Counted from the stretch's first letter, positions 1-11,013 are shown. The stretch: DNA of 64,000 bases from Lucinisca nassula (GCA_963580285.1 OY757024.1:125984045-126048044); one strand, 5' to 3'. The notes: generated by a model not told the origin, from the letters alone. A program made the numbers and translations.

Positions 1-82
1 TGGTATGTCGCAGCTCGGGATCGAACCCTTGACCTCCCTTCCCCGGAGCGGACACTCTACCAACTGAGCTATCGGGGCCGGT
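1..82 (-). repeat. tRNA-like SINE head, cut by window edge
   Basis: Read on the minus strand this has pol III promoter-like blocks: an A-box-like TAGCTCAGTTGGTAGAG and a B-box GGTTCGATCCC (plus strand about 18-29). The would-be acceptor arm GGCCCCG has no pairing partner at the 3' side, so it is not a folded tRNA gene. It is best read as a tRNA-derived SINE head or tRNA pseudogene; the rest lies outside the window. Confidence 0.6.
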
Positions 83-254
83 GTCATGTAGCAAGAAAAA
101 TATTTTTGAAACAGGCTGTAAAGTTGATGTTCCATAGGGTCTTCTCTCAAAGTTGTTCAAAGAATTTCATTCCATGCAGAACGCTGGTTGCCATGCCAAC
201 AAAAAGGAGAAAATAAGAAAAAACTTTAAAAATCTGCTTGTCTGAAAGACCTAG

Positions 255-690
255 GTCCTCACCGTTGTTTCATCTCTGTGGTTGTTTGATATTTTATGTT
301 CACGGAGATGTTGCACTGATGAGTTAGGAGGCCTTCATGCGGACTGAACAAATTGTTTGTCAAAATCACGACGGAAGTAAGGGCGAGGATTGTGGCCACG
401 TAAAATCGATTTAAGCCACCCCAGTGGAATCCGTTCCACTGACCGCTCCAAGGCGGTTCTTCTGCCGCTCTTTGTTTTTGTTACGGTTTGTCTTCGAGTG
501 TTTGTATCGCTTATATTATTTTGTTTTCGATAGCCAATTGGCCATTTTGTGGGAAAGTAACTGTCATTTTGGCTTTCTGCTATTGATGTTTCCATTGTTT
601 CATGTTGGTGTTTCTTTCCCTTTGGTGTCTCTCATGGGAGCTGTGGGTTAATTGTGTCGATTCCTGATCGTTGCCTTAACTTCTATTTTG
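255..690 (+). mobile_element. 5'-truncated Penelope-like 3' tail, copy 1
   Basis: This matches, on the opposite strand, the 3' non-coding tail downstream of the RT fragment at 16698-18180. Shared landmarks are CACGGAGATGTTGCACTGATG, GACGGAAGTAAGGGCGAGG, a C-run, CCAAGGCGGTTCTTCTG and the terminus cctgatc-ttgcc-ttctatttt. It interrupts a tandem unit of H1: the unit stops at 'aggtc' and resumes with 'tttgatatttgg' right after the insert, which gives the insertion point to within a few bases. A short frame at 424-651 is non-coding noise inside the tail. Confidence 0.75.
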
Positions 691-1127
691 ATATTTGGTA
701 TGAAGCTTCATCTAGTGGACCTCTACAAAGATTGTTCAAACTATAGCCCTTGAGCCAAAAATCCCCCTTCGGCCAGGGCCCACTGGTTTGACGAAGGCTT
801 ATATAGGGAAAACTTTAAAATATTCTTGTCTGAAGCCAAGTCCCGGGTCTTTGATATTTGGTATGAAGCTTCATTTAGTGGACCTGTACCAAGATTGTTC
901 AAATTATAGCCCTGCTGACAAAAATGCCCTCGCGACAGGGCCCACTGGTTTAACATAGGATTATACAGGGAAAACCTAAAAAATCTTCTGGTCTGAAACC
1001 AGAAGGCCCAGGTCTTTGATATTTTGTATGAAGCTTCAGCTAGTGGACCTCTACCAAGATTGTACAAATTATAGCCCTGGGGCCAAAAATGCAACCTCGC
1101 AGGGGCCCACTGAATTTACATAGGCTT

Positions 1128-1405
1128 ACAAGGCGGTTCTTCTGTAGTCCCAAGGCGGTTCTTCTGTCGCAGTTTATTTTTGTAATGGTTTGTCTTTTTG
1201 TGTTTGTGTGGCTTATATTATTATATTTTGGATAGCATTTTAGCCATTTTGTTGGAAAGTAACTGTCCTTTTGGCTTTCCACTGTTGGTGTTTCCTTTGG
1301 GGTCTGTTGCTTCATGTTTATGTTTCTTTTCCTTTGGTGTCTCTGATGGGAGCTGTTGGTTAATTGTATCGACTCCCGATCATTGCCTCTATTTCTATTT
1401 TATAT
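1128..1405 (+). mobile_element. 5'-truncated Penelope-like 3' tail, copy 2
   Basis: A second, shorter copy of the tail at 255-690, starting near its AAGGCGGTTCTTCTG block (here partly duplicated at 1130 and 1153) and ending at the same terminus. It sits inside an H1 tandem unit between 'ttacataggctta' and 'tataggcaaa'. The shared right end and variable left end fit target-primed reverse transcription with 5' truncation. Confidence 0.72.
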
Positions 1406-3237
1406 AGGCAAATCCATAAAAATCTTCTTGTCTTAAACCAGAAGGCTCAAGTCTTTGATATTCGTTATGAAGCTTCATCTAGTGGACCTCTACCAAGATT
1501 GTTCAAATTATAGTCATGGGGGCAAAATGGACCTGCCCCGGAGCCACTAGTTATACATAGGCTTATACAGGAAAAACCTTGGAGAATCTTCTTGACTGAA
1601 ACCAGTAGGCCCAGGTCTTTGATATTGGGTATGAAGCTTTATCAAATGGACCTCTACCCAGGGCCCACATCTTTTACAAAAATGTCAGCCCCAGGGCCTA
1701 CATGTTTTACGTAGACTTATATAGGAAGAACCTTAAAAAATCTTCTTGTCTGAACTGAAACCAGAAGGCTCAGGTCTTTGATGTTTGGTATGAATCTTCT
1801 TGTAGTGGACCTCCACCAAGATCTTCCAACTTATATCCCTGGGACCAATAATGGTGATGCCCCCAAGTCTTACATAGGCTTATATAAGGAAAACCTTTAA
1901 AATATTCTTGTCTGAAATCAAACGGCCTAGGTCTTTGTTATTTGGTATGAAGCTTCATCTAGTGGTCCTCTTCCAAGATTATTTGGGCCAAAAATGGCCT
2001 TGCCACGGGACCCACATGTTTTACATTGGCTTATATAAAGAAAACCTTAATCTTTTTATCTCTGAAACCAGAAGGCCCAGGCCTTTGATATTTGATATTA
2101 AGCTTTGTTTCATGGACCTCTACCGAGATTGTTCAAGTTATAGACATTGGGCCAGAAACGGTCCGCCCCAGGGCCCACATCTTTTACAAAAATGGTCTGC
2201 CCCAGGACCCACATGTTTTACATAGGCCTATATATAGGAAAAACCTTTAAAAAATCTTGTCTGAAACCAGAAGGCCCAGGTCATTAATATTTGGTATGAA
2301 TCATCTTGTAGTGGACCTCTACCAAGATCTTTCAGCTTATAGCAATGGGGCCCAAAATGGCGATGCCCCAAGTTTAACATTGGCTAATATAAGGAATACC
2401 TTTGAAAATATTCTTGGCTGAAATCAAAAGGCCTAGGTCTATGATATTTGGTATGAAGCTTCATCTAGTGGTCGTCTTCCAAGATTGTTGGGGTCAAAAA
2501 TGGCACCGCCACAAGACCCACATGTTTTACCTTGGCTTATATATCAAAAACATTTAAGAATCTTTTTATCTGAAACTAGAAGGCCCAGGCCTTTGGTATT
2601 TGATATTAAGCTTTGTTTAATGGACCTCTACCGAGATTGTTCAAATTATAGACCTTGGGCCGAAAACGGTCCGCACCAGGGCCCATATCTTTTACAAAAA
2701 TGGTCTGCCCCAGGTCCCACATGTTTTACATAGACTTATATACGAAAACCTTTAAAAATCTTCTTGTCAGAAATCAGAAGGCCCAGGTCTTTGATATTTG
2801 GTATGAATCTTCTTGTAGTTGACCTCTACCAAGACTTTTAACTTATAGCCCTGGGGCCAAAAATGGTGCTGCTCCAAGTCATACATACGCTAATATAAGG
2901 AGTACCTTTAAAATATTCTTGTCTGAAATAAATAAGGATTTTGTATGAAGCTTCATCTAGTGGACCTCTTCCAAGGTTGTTGTGGCCAAAAATAGCCCGC
3001 CACAGGACCCACATGTTTTCATTGGCTTATATATAGAAATCCTTTAAGAATCTTTTTATCTAAAACCACAAGACCCAGCCCAGGCCTTTGATATTTGATA
3101 TTAAGCTTTGTTACTGGATCTCTACGGAGATTGTTCTAAATATAGACCTGGGGCCAAAAATTGCCCCGACCCGGGACCCACATGTATATCCCTTAGCTCA
3201 GGTGAGCGATATAGGACCATCATGGTTCTCTTGTCAA

Positions 3238-4063
3238 GAGCTTTTTTGTCTGTGAAGATTCCGAACAAACCAGCCTGCCAGTTGGCATTGTGCCCTTCTG
3301 AACCCATTTAATATCCTGAGCAATGTGAATATCGGACAAGTGTTTCAATTGCAGTTCATCATTGGATATGGATAGAAAGGTGGACATGGCTGTTAACTCT
3401 GAAATACTTTCTTGTGATACCTTATCTGTTTTTGTCGCTTTTGAATGACCTTGAGCATATAAAAGTCCCAACGTAGTAGACGTTGAGATTTCTTCAAAAA
3501 TCTGTGTGCCATCTACTAGGGTGTTACCTCGAATATCAGGAGATACTGCGTCATCTTTGAGCATAGCAAGATTATGACTTAAAGCATCTGTGTTTAAATT
3601 GGACTTACCAGACCTGTATTTGGTTTCAAAATCGAAATGTGCGAGCTGTACAGCCCAGCACATTTGCGTTGCATCTAATTTTGCTGTCTCGAAATAACTT
3701 CTTCCCAGTAGGTAAATGAGTACAATACTCAGACCTTGCATACTCGCATCAGTTTCAAGAACGAAGGGTTTAGAAAAGTCAGGGAAACCTGAAATAGGGC
3801 TACCAACCAGTTTAGACTTAAGAGCCTCAAAAGCTTCATTACAAGCAGGTGTCCATCTAGCTTCTAAGGGCCCATCATACCTACCATTTTCAGCTGCCTT
3901 AGGTACTTTTCTCTTACTCCAGCCCGTGCAATGGGGCTGCTGTTTTTGAAAAGTCCCGGACAAACCGGCGGTAATAACCAGCCAGACCAAGAGAGATACG
4001 GACTGCTTTTCACTTTGTGGTTGTTGCAAAGCCCTTATTACCGCTGTTTTTTCTGGGTCGCTT
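3238..4063 (-). pseudogene. Ty3/gypsy-1 pol fragment: RT thumb, RNase H and start of connection
   Basis: On the minus strand the reading opens with an RT-thumb-like segment (SLLVWLVITAGLSGTF, resembling the GYYRRF region), then an RNase H start: W-T-P-A-C-NEAFEALKSKL followed by GFPDFSKPFVLETDAS. The first catalytic Asp lies in ETDAS. The middle of the RNase H is deleted: the ETDAS block runs within about 35 residues into AHFDFETKYRSGKSN, which normally ends the domain, and the other catalytic acidic residues are not visible. The connection towards integrase (DALSHNLAMLKDD...) follows, but no integrase is found before the H1 end at 3237. It belongs with the RT, protease and gag fragments up to 7476. 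Inactive. Confidence 0.8.
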
Positions 4064-4206
4064 GCTGTTAGGGTTAGGGTTGTTGGTGTTTCCGTTTGGG
4101 TATGTTGCTTCATGTGTGTATTTCTTTCCCTTTGGTGTCTCTGATGGGAGATGTAGGTTAATTGTATCGATTCCTGATCATTGCTGCCTCTACTTCTATT
4201 TTGAAA
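4064..4206 (+). mobile_element. Short Penelope-like 3' tail in gypsy-1, with telomere-like junction
   Basis: About 125 bp of the tail family, from gttggtgtttccg to the terminus cctctacttctatttt, lies between two parts of the gypsy-1 pol on the opposite strand. The left junction contains GTTAGGGTTAGGGTT, a little over two TTAGGG units. The remaining bases to about 4290 (4207-4290) show nothing recognisable. Confidence 0.65.
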
Positions 4207-4293
4207 CATGTCCCAAAAATATTACCTGCTTTTTGATAAAATGGACATTACGGTAATTTCATCTTCAACTCATGGGCTCTAAAGATGTTCAAA

Positions 4294-4546
4294 TTTGTTT
4301 GTTTGTTTGATTTGAGGTTTAACCTCCCTGTCAACACTGTAAAGGTCATTTTGGAAACGTTGCTTCCAATTTTGTGGGACTTTTACCCGACATTGAGATG
4401 AAATGACATCTCACGCCCTGCTGCCCAATAAAACCAATAGGTTTATAAGCATGGACGGGCCGACTTGCACCGCTTTACCTGGGAAGGCATAGCTCCTCTA
4501 AGCGGTTTACCAGTACTCATGTGTGGGTCTGTTTCAGCTCTGCGTG
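4294..4546 (-). mobile_element. S retroposon copy (5'-truncated) in gypsy-1 RT
   Basis: One of about twenty copies of a ~300-bp dispersed repeat, here named S. In its own orientation it runs from GCCCCCGCCCATAGGGGC to a tail GGGGACGTTAAACCTCAAATC + (CAAA)n. This copy lacks the first ~50 bp and sits immediately after the YLDD-coding segment of the gypsy-1 RT, so it post-dates that element. Confidence 0.8.
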
Positions 4547-5287
4547 CAAAGACAAACTCTAACCTAGAATGATGTTCCTCCACTGATCGCTCAGAGACCA
4601 ATATGTCATCAAGGTAATCAGTAAGATATCGAAATAAGCCATTGCTAGGCACGCTTCCATGAGCCTCTGAAAAGTGTTGAACTGTTACATAACCCATTGA
4701 CATTCTAAGGTACTCATATAAACCACCGGACTATAATTGAAAAGCAGTTTTTGACGATCTTGTACAGCGATAGGGGCCGGATAAAACCCTTGGGCCAGAT
4801 CGATGGAACTGAAGTGATGTGAACCATACAAGGTATCAAGGGCTTCCTCTATCTTGGGTAATAGATAGGCATATTTCACTGTTTTGTCATTCAAACGTCT
4901 GTAATCGACGCACAACCTATAAGAGGTGTCTTTTTTTCCTTACAAGGACAACAGGGGCGGCATAGGGACTGACACTTGGCGGGATGATACCCTGATGCAA
5001 AAGATTTTTTAATTTGATCACGCACCTCAGGGATTAAATTAGAAGGTACCCGGCGATGCGGCAATTTAATTGGAACATCGTCCAATATTGGGATCTTATG
5101 GGTGACCAACTCTGTAAACACCTAAATTGTCACTAACATCTTGATAAAAGAAGTCCCTATACCTATAGAAGGGACTAGCAACTGCCTTTTCCATCTGAGG
5201 TATAAAATCACTAGAATCCACATCAATCGAAAATGGTAGCTCATTTAGTGAGTCGCAACCCACCTCCCGTGACTCGCACGCTACCTC
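4547..5287 (-). pseudogene. Ty3/gypsy-1 reverse transcriptase fragment
   Basis: Minus-strand RT in three shifted frames. Order: KIPILDDVPIKLPHRRVPSNL (about 5095-5035), then CVDYRRLNDKTVKYAYLLPKI (about 4910-4850) with the FSSIDLAQGFY block that carries the first catalytic Asp, then the YLDDILV catalytic box (YLDD at 4605-4616). The motifs are those of Ty3/gypsy RTs (VDYRxLN, the palm DLxxGF, YxDD). The finger region contains a frame break near 4900 and another near 4700. Upstream it joins the protease-RT linker across the SINE at 5296-5522; downstream it is cut by S. Catalytic residues survive but the frame does not. Confidence 0.85.
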
Positions 5288-5295
5288 CTGTGAGC

Positions 5296-5522
5296 ACGGG
5301 CCTCCGTGGCCTAATGGATAAGAGTGCTGACTCTTAGGCATTAGGTCTCTCACCGCCGTGGGTTCGAGCCTTGCTCGTGTCACATGTGAGAAGCCAAGTT
5401 CTGCAACGGAAGGTCAGGTGGTTTTTCTCCGGGTACTCCGGTTTTCGCCCACCTATGATTAACGATCGGCTCGATATGAGTGAAATAATCTTGAAAGGGC
5501 CGTAAAACCCAAACCAAACCGT
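5296..5522 (+). mobile_element. tRNA-derived SINE family A, copy 1, with target duplication
   Basis: The head GGCCTCCGTGGCCTAATGG (A-box region) and GGTTCGAGCC (B-box) resemble a tRNA; the body ends GGGCCGTAAAACCCAAACCAAAC. The 8-bp repeat CTGTGAGC occurs at 5288-5295 and 5523-5530 and is a plausible target-site duplication. The insertion splits the gypsy-1 polyprotein between the linker and the RT. Two further full-length copies are at 51063-51295 and 61814-62050 (minus strand). Confidence 0.88.
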
Positions 5523-5530
5523 CTGTGAGC

Positions 5531-5938
5531 TTTCAACCTCCATTTTATCAATAGTTACAATCGGCTCATCAGTACTCACCAAAAACATGAAGGGGCACTC
5601 AGGTTTTCATTGACTACCTCCACAATGTGCACCGCACCAAGCTTAGAATTGGGCTCAAGCCAAATATCATCACTACCAATATTAACAACTCTCACTGGCA
5701 CTATACCATTAACAACTTCTGCAAAAGTGTCTACTACAAGAAGATTTCGCGGAAGGGAACCATTAGGATTAACAGCAGCCTGAATGGCAACCATATAAGG
5801 CATATCAACAGGCGGCCGAAATGTGCTGCCCTTGACGACTACCATTGAGGATGCAGGTAATATGATACTAGCAGGCCCAAAAACCATCACTGGCCTAGCA
5901 TTGTCCGGCATTTGAGAACTACATGACATTTGACACAT
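5531..5938 (-). pseudogene. Ty3/gypsy-1 protease-RT linker
   Basis: A minus-strand frame of about 120 codons, with a tail reaching the SINE at 5522. It contains VPVRVVNIGSDDIWL and NSKLGAVHIVE, which resemble the beta-rich spacer between protease and RT in molluscan gypsy elements (VRVxN...L..G..LG.). It is nearly in phase with the protease fragment upstream; a stop separates them near 5939. No catalytic function is expected. Confidence 0.65.
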
Positions 5939-6332
5939 TTATAAGATTCTTGAAAGTGTACTGTTCTCCGTTGGTTGAGAAGAGCCATGTAGCTCTTTAT
6001 CTTTCTTAAAGACATTGCTACCAATCAACCCAGGTGCCCTAAGTTTATGTTCTCCATGTTTTAAATCATCAGGATCTTTCACCACCAAGACTCCTATCTT
6101 GGGAAGTGGAACGCCAGATATGGACATTTCCACTTCAATATACCCAATCTAAAATGTTTGCACCCACAACTCATATCCAGTTACTTAGATCAAGCAACCT
6201 ACGGCTGCTGAGCTTGTTATAAAAAGTTATAGTAATTGCGGAAATCTGACTACCTGTATCCAAAAGACAACGAACTGGAATGCCCTCAATTTAGATGTCC
6301 ACTTCAGAATAAGGTGCAACCGCCCTGTCCAT
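5939..6332 (-). pseudogene. Ty3/gypsy-1 aspartic protease
   Basis: Starting at an ATG on the minus strand at 6332, the frame encodes a retropepsin-like stretch with the active-site motif LLDTGSQIS (DTG near 6252-6260) and downstream VPLPKIGVLVVKDP and PGLIGSNVF, the conserved second half of this protease family. At least two in-frame stops interrupt it, one just before the active site and one after it. The protease would mature Gag-Pol by cleavage in an intact element. It lies between the gag zinc-knuckle end (6475) and the linker. Confidence 0.75.
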
Positions 6333-6474
6333 TATGGCCGACCTCTAGGCACTGCTAAGTGTATTGTTTGAGCCTTTAGTATCAACAGGAACCCCCATAC
6401 TGCTACTCTACACAGTGGGAGTTACAAGTGTAACTAGGTTTCTTAGGGCCTACCTTCACCCATGCTGCTCTCTT

Positions 6475-7476
6475 TCACAGTAGTTTCTTTACAGTTGCAT
6501 AATAATGATCCCTACTACCACATCGATAGCATGCACCCCTTCCACCACCACGGCTGCCGTTGAAACCACCGCTACCCCAAGGGCGTCTATTTGTGATTGG
6601 AGCAAATTGAGAAGAAAAAAAAGTAGAAGTAAAACAAAGGTCAGGAACCTGCTTTGAGCTTGCGATGGTTGTGGTTAATATTCGGGAGTGATGGTCTGGC
6701 TGCCTTTGCTGCTTCTCTAACAGTTCTTGTTGATTTTGTAATAGCTTCATTAAGTCTGCCTGGCCTGAATTGGTTTTAATAGCACACACCTCCAACTGCT
6801 CAATTTCATTGGCGTTAACTGCCTCCCGACTTACCTTAGCCTCATCCTCACACCACTTTAGCACCACTGCCCTAGTCACAGAAATTGACACTGGAATGGG
6901 CCAGAGAGAACCTACGCATTTCTCTCTTCAACTGCTGGTCTCTGACACCATCAATAAATCTTCCTTTTAACCGCAATTCCTTGTCCCCAATTACACTTCT
7001 CTTTTTAACGAGTCTGTCAATGAGTTTCATTAAGGCCAAAGAATACTGTTGCAAAGACTCGCCTGGGCGTTGAACTCCTTGATAGAAACCCTGCTGAATC
7101 TTTGCAACAATGTCCCTATCCTGAAAAAGGACACACAAAATATCTAATATAAAATACCTGGAGTATTTCTGTCCTTCTCCGACACAACCCTTACTTCATC
7201 GTTTGCCTGACCCTGTAAGTGATCAAACAGAAACTCAATTTGTGCCTCCTTACCAGAGATATTCTTTATATGATAGCCTGCATTTTCGACCCAGTCCTCA
7301 ACCTGCGGATCAGTTTCCTTTATGGGTCTACCACTGAATTCTGTAATTTGCGATCTCTTATAATAAAACTGTCTTAGTTTCAGAAATCTTCCTCTTTAAC
7401 CGTAAAAAGTTCTGCCTCTAAATCCAGAATTGTTGTGTCTGGCTTCTCACCAGATGGAGACTTCCGCCATCGCCAT
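6475..7476 (-). pseudogene. Ty3/gypsy-1 gag
   Basis: A possible start ATG lies at 7476 on the minus strand, followed by a frame with two stops and then capsid-like sequence: FSGRPIKETDPQVEDW (about 7330) and IEFLFDHLQGQANDEV (about 7230). After a break near 7140 the next frame gives QRPGESLQQYSLALMKL (about 7070), the conserved part of retrotransposon gag capsid. The last segment ends in a nucleocapsid-like Gly/Arg-rich stretch and one zinc knuckle, CYRCGSRDHYYATV: Cys, Cys and His are kept but the final Cys is Val, so the CCHC is broken. The 6333-6474 gap is decayed gag-pol junction. Confidence 0.78.
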
Positions 7477-7502
7477 CTTTCCTTGACTAGGTGATTTTTT
7501 TT

Positions 7503-8562
7503 ATGCCCCCGCCTGCCTTGGCAGGAGTGGGGCATATAGCATTTCGTCGTGATGTTACGTTTGTATGTCACGCTCGTAACCACCTCGGGCTGAAATGTCG
7601 AGCTCAAACCTCGGGCTCGCATTGGAGCTCATAATTTTTAGCTCGTCTGTTTTTTGAAAAAAAACTTTCGAGCTATTGTCATCACTCCGGCGTCTGCGTA
7701 GTCGTCCTGCGTCGTCCTTCGTCGTCCTGCGTCGTTCCAAAAAAACTTAACCTTGGCTATAACTTAAAAAGTATTAGACCTAGCCTCATGAAACTTCATA
7801 CACACACTCATCATCACAAGAGCTACATTTTGACCAAGGACCATAACAACATTGTTGATTATGGCTGAATTATCTCCCCTTTTCAAATTTTTTTCTGAAA
7901 CACATTTTTTGCTCTCATTTTAATACTATTCACAACAGAGCCTTCAAACTTCACATGAATGTTCCTTGGGACAAGACCTTTTCAGTGATACCACACTTTT
8001 TGATCTGTGACCTTGACCTTTGAACTTTGACCTATTTTTCGAAAATTTAACCGAAAACCTTAACCTTGACCATATTTCCAAAAGTATTTGGCCTACCTTC
8101 ATGAAACTTCATACACATACTCACCATCACAAGAGCTACATTCCCTACAAGTTTTATAACTACATCTTGCAATTTGAGTGAATTATCTCCCCTTTTCTCT
8201 CCGTTTTTTTTTAAATTGTTTTTGTCTCTTATTTCAATACTATTCACAACAGAGCCTTCCAACTTCACATGAATGTTCCTTGGGACAAGACCTTTTCAGT
8301 CATACCACGCTTTTTGACCTGTGACCTTGACCTTTGAACTTTGACCTATTTTTCGAAAAATTAACCAAAAAACTTAACCTTGACCATATTTCCAAAAGTA
8401 TTTGGCCTACCTTCATGAAACTTCATACACATACTCACCATCACAAGAGCTACATTCCCTACAAGTTTTATAACTCCATCTTGCAATTTGATTTGTCTTA
8501 GAACTTTTGTTTTCTAAAAGAAACTGCAGACGAGCGTTGGCACCCGCTTGCGGTGCTCTTGT
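7503..8562 (+). mobile_element. Pearl-like element H2 with 312-bp tandem units
   Basis: The left end is a near-perfect hairpin at 7503-7535 (ATGCCCC...GGGGCAT), just after a T-run. A short GTCGTCCTGC repeat follows (7690-7735), then about 2.4 tandem units with a period of 311-314 bp, marked by cttcatgaaacttcatacac at about 7787, 8098 and 8412 and by ccttgacctttgaactttgacc. The right end is a hairpin GCACCCGCTTGCGGTGC at about 8540-8556 followed by TCTTGTTT. No coding. It lies directly upstream of the gypsy-1 gag start and was probably inserted in its leader or LTR. Confidence 0.7.
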
Positions 8563-8990
8563 TTTACCTGTTGTACTACAAAGTTGAAATTTGGTATGAC
8601 ATTTACTCAGACCAAGACCTATCACTTCATGTTCAAGTTGACCCAGGGTCGTGCCCCTGGGTGGGCCCAGGGGTCAGATTGCGTAACATGTCAAAATTGT
8701 CATATAGGAATTTGTATGCAAAACTGTCAAAATGTCTAATTATCTTGAAAATTAATCAGATTCGAACACCTAAACCATATATATTATTGTTCCTTATGAT
8801 ATGGCACATTCCATGCCACAGACTTTGGGTCCCTACGGTCACCCCTGGGCCATGCCCCGCCCCCGTTGCTTCATTAAAGTCTTTATATCTCAGAAACTAT
8901 CCATATCCCCACCCCTTAATCATATATATTATTGTTCCTTATGATAAGATGCATTGACTTATACAGATATTGGGTCCATCCCGACACCCC
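8563..8990. repeat. Degenerate tandem-repeat leader to the 145-bp array
   Basis: Two diverged units of about 130-190 bp share catatatattattgttccttatgat (about 8777 and 8922) and a GGGTCC/CCCTGGG block. No gene is apparent. It reads as the eroded part of the tandem element that continues at 8991. Confidence 0.5.
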
Positions 8991-10385
8991 ACCCCCTCTC
9001 AAGGTCAAGGTCACTGTGGCTATTTTCAGAAAAATTTTGTCATAGCTCTAGCGCCTACATTTCTTCACCAATTTCAATATAACTTCACACAAATGTTCCT
9101 TATAAAAATTTCTCGAGCGAGTTCTACTTTCAAGGTAATGGCCGCAAGGTCAAGGTCACTGTGGCTATTTTTAGGAAAACTTTGTCATCGCTCTAGCGCC
9201 AATATTTGTTTACTGATTTCAATATAACTTCACACAAATGTTCCTTATGACAATATCTCGAGCGTGTTCGACTTTCAAGGTCATGACCTCAAGGTCAAGG
9301 GCACTGTGGCTATTTTTAGAAAAACTTTGTCATCGCTCTAGCGCCTACATTTCTTCACCAATTTCAATATAATTTCACACAAATGTTCCGTACAAAAATG
9401 TCTCGTGCGACCTCGACTTTCAAGGTCATGGCCTCAAGGTCAAGGTCACTGTGGCTTTTTTTAGAAAAACTTTGTCATCCCTCTAGCGCCTACATTTCTT
9501 CACTGATTTCAATATTACTTCACACAAATGTCTCGAGCGAGTTCGACTTTCAAGGTCATGACCTCAAGGTAAAGGTCAATATGGCTCTTTTGGGAAAAAC
9601 TTTGTCATCCATCTAGCGCCTACATTTCTTCACGGAATTCAATATTACTTCACACAACTGTTCCTTATGACAATATCTCGAGCGAGTTGGACTTTCAAGG
9701 TCATGGCCTCAAGGTCAAGGTCACTGTGACTATTTTTCGAAAAACTTTGTCATCGCTATAGCGCCTACATTTCTTCACTGATTTCAATATAACTTCACAC
9801 AAAAATGTTCCTTATGTCAATATCTCGAGCGAGTTCGACTTTCAAGGTCATGACCTCAAGGTCAAGGTCAATGTGGCTATTTTGAGAAAAACTTTGTCAT
9901 CGCTCTAGCGCCTACATTTCTTCACTGATTTCAATATTACTTCACATAAATGTTCCTTATGACAATATCCCGAGCGAGTTCGACTTTCAAGGTCATGACC
10001 TCAAGGTCAAGGTCACTGGCTATTTTTGGAAAAACTTTGTCATCGCACTAGCGCCTACATTTTTTCACCAAGTTCAATATAACTTCACACAAATGTTCCT
10101 TATAAAAAATATCTTTAGCGAGTTCGACTTTCAAGGTCTTGGCCTCAAGGTCAAGGTCACTGTGGCTATTTTTTTAGAAAAGATTTTGTCATCGCTCTAG
10201 CGCTTACATTTCTTCACCGATTTCAATATAACTTCACACAAATGTTCCTTATGACAGTATCAACGAGTTCCACTTTCAAGGTCAATGTCACTGTGGCTAC
10301 TTTTAGAAAAACTTTATCATCGCTCTAGCGACTACATTTCTTCACTGTTTCAATATAACTTCAAACAAATGTTCCTTATGACCAT
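8991..10385 (+). repeat. 145-bp tandem array, about ten units
   Basis: Each unit carries ctcaaggtcaaggtcactg, a variable agaaaaactttgtcatcgc block, tagcgcctacatttcttcac and caaatgttccttatgac. Unit starts are near 9000, 9148, 9292, 9435, 9570, 9713, 9858, 10001, 10146 and 10270. Short frames here (for example 8970-9227, 9383-9616) repeat with the units and are not genes. The right end joins the gypsy-2 protease fragment. Confidence 0.85.
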
Positions 10386-10963
10386 TTGATCTGAAGATAT
10401 GATAGATACAGATCTGGCCACAAATAAGCAATTTTTGGAAATATGCGTGCTACCCGAGCAAATACCTTCAAGCCCTGGAAACATACATTTTGGTGTTTTA
10501 CCCCAGATTACTGTTCAGAATTGGGTTTGATTGTGATCTTTTTCTTGGCATGGACAGTTGTGCTGGTTGTATGAACAGACATTTTATCAAAATTTAATGT
10601 GACACCATGAGTTTGCATGTACTCAGTCCCTAAGATCAATGGTTGGGATGTACCCTGTAAACAATAAACAGTAAATGATTGCTGCTGACCACTGATTTCA
10701 CCAAATACCTCTGCAACACAATTAATACTTACTTTTTAATTGTTGGCAAGTACAATAGACTCACTACAGTGATCTACCTGTAGCTTATTTCTGTGACTAA
10801 TAGTGTCAAGTAATTCTTGTGACATCAAATTTATTGAACTACCTGTATCGAGTAAAGCAGAAATTTGTTTTGATGAAAATGTTACAGGTAAAAACATGAA
10901 ACCAGACTCACTTTGATAGTCACTGACTATAGAATTAGGAACAGTACATGCAATGTCACTCAC
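10386..10963 (-). pseudogene. Ty3/gypsy-2 aspartic protease
   Basis: The minus-strand frame from 10963 reads through a retropepsin active site, ALLDTGSSINLMS (about 10855-10815), to a stop at 10736. Immediately beyond, in a continuing frame, LILGTEYMQTHGVTLNFD (about 10640-10590) matches the second conserved block (hydrophobic-LG). A stop near 10520 and the 145-bp array at 10386 end it; no RT follows. It starts about 50 bp after the end of the gag, as in gypsy elements with gag and pol in separate frames. Its sequence differs from gypsy-1, so it is a separate family. Confidence 0.78.
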
Positions 10964-11013
10964 ACTTTCCTGTTGCTTTCGTTCCAGTGGCCTCGATCTG
11001 GCGCGTTGACTGT

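Larger units (their letters stand above)
83..3237 (+). mobile_element. Degenerate pearl-like tandem-repeat element (H1)
   Basis: Tandem units of about 165-180 bp recur from about 690 to 3190, each with the landmarks ctgaaaccagaaggccc, tttgatatttggtatgaagc and gttcaaattatagccc. The same unit forms the better preserved element at 12105-14325. The right end at 3198-3237 has AGGTGAGCGATATAG followed by a hairpin-like segment and CTTGT, the shared 3' end of this class. The left end is eroded; 110-250 matches the pre-repeat region of the 12105 copy. Two Penelope-like tails interrupt it (255-690, 1128-1405). No credible protein is encoded. Assignment to Helentron-associated or 'pearl' elements is inference from architecture. 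Confidence 0.6.

Noticed and set aside
1..82. Functional tRNA gene on the minus strand
   Set aside because: A- and B-boxes are good, but the acceptor arm does not pair and there is no proper anticodon arm; read as a SINE head.
303..372. Hammerhead-like CTGATGA...GAAC...GTC in the Penelope-like tail
   Set aside because: CTGATGAG and a GAAC with a following CAAAT/ATTTG stem are present, but position 15.1 is C instead of A and stem I pairs only after asymmetric unpaired bases. Too imperfect to call, though other tail copies keep the same pattern.
424..651. Short hydrophobic protein on plus
   Set aside because: Lies in the non-coding tail of a Penelope-like copy; not conserved in frame among copies.
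5296..5380. tRNA gene (A- and B-box)
   Set aside because: The acceptor stem is poor, it continues into a SINE body with a target duplication, and two other full copies exist.
7380..7740. Arg-rich minus-strand frames
   Set aside because: Formed by the GTCGTCCTGC repeat and left hairpin of H2 fused to gypsy-1 leader sequence.
8991..10385. CRISPR-like or coding tandem array
   Set aside because: Whole 145-bp units repeat, with no repeat-spacer alternation; frames shift from unit to unit.
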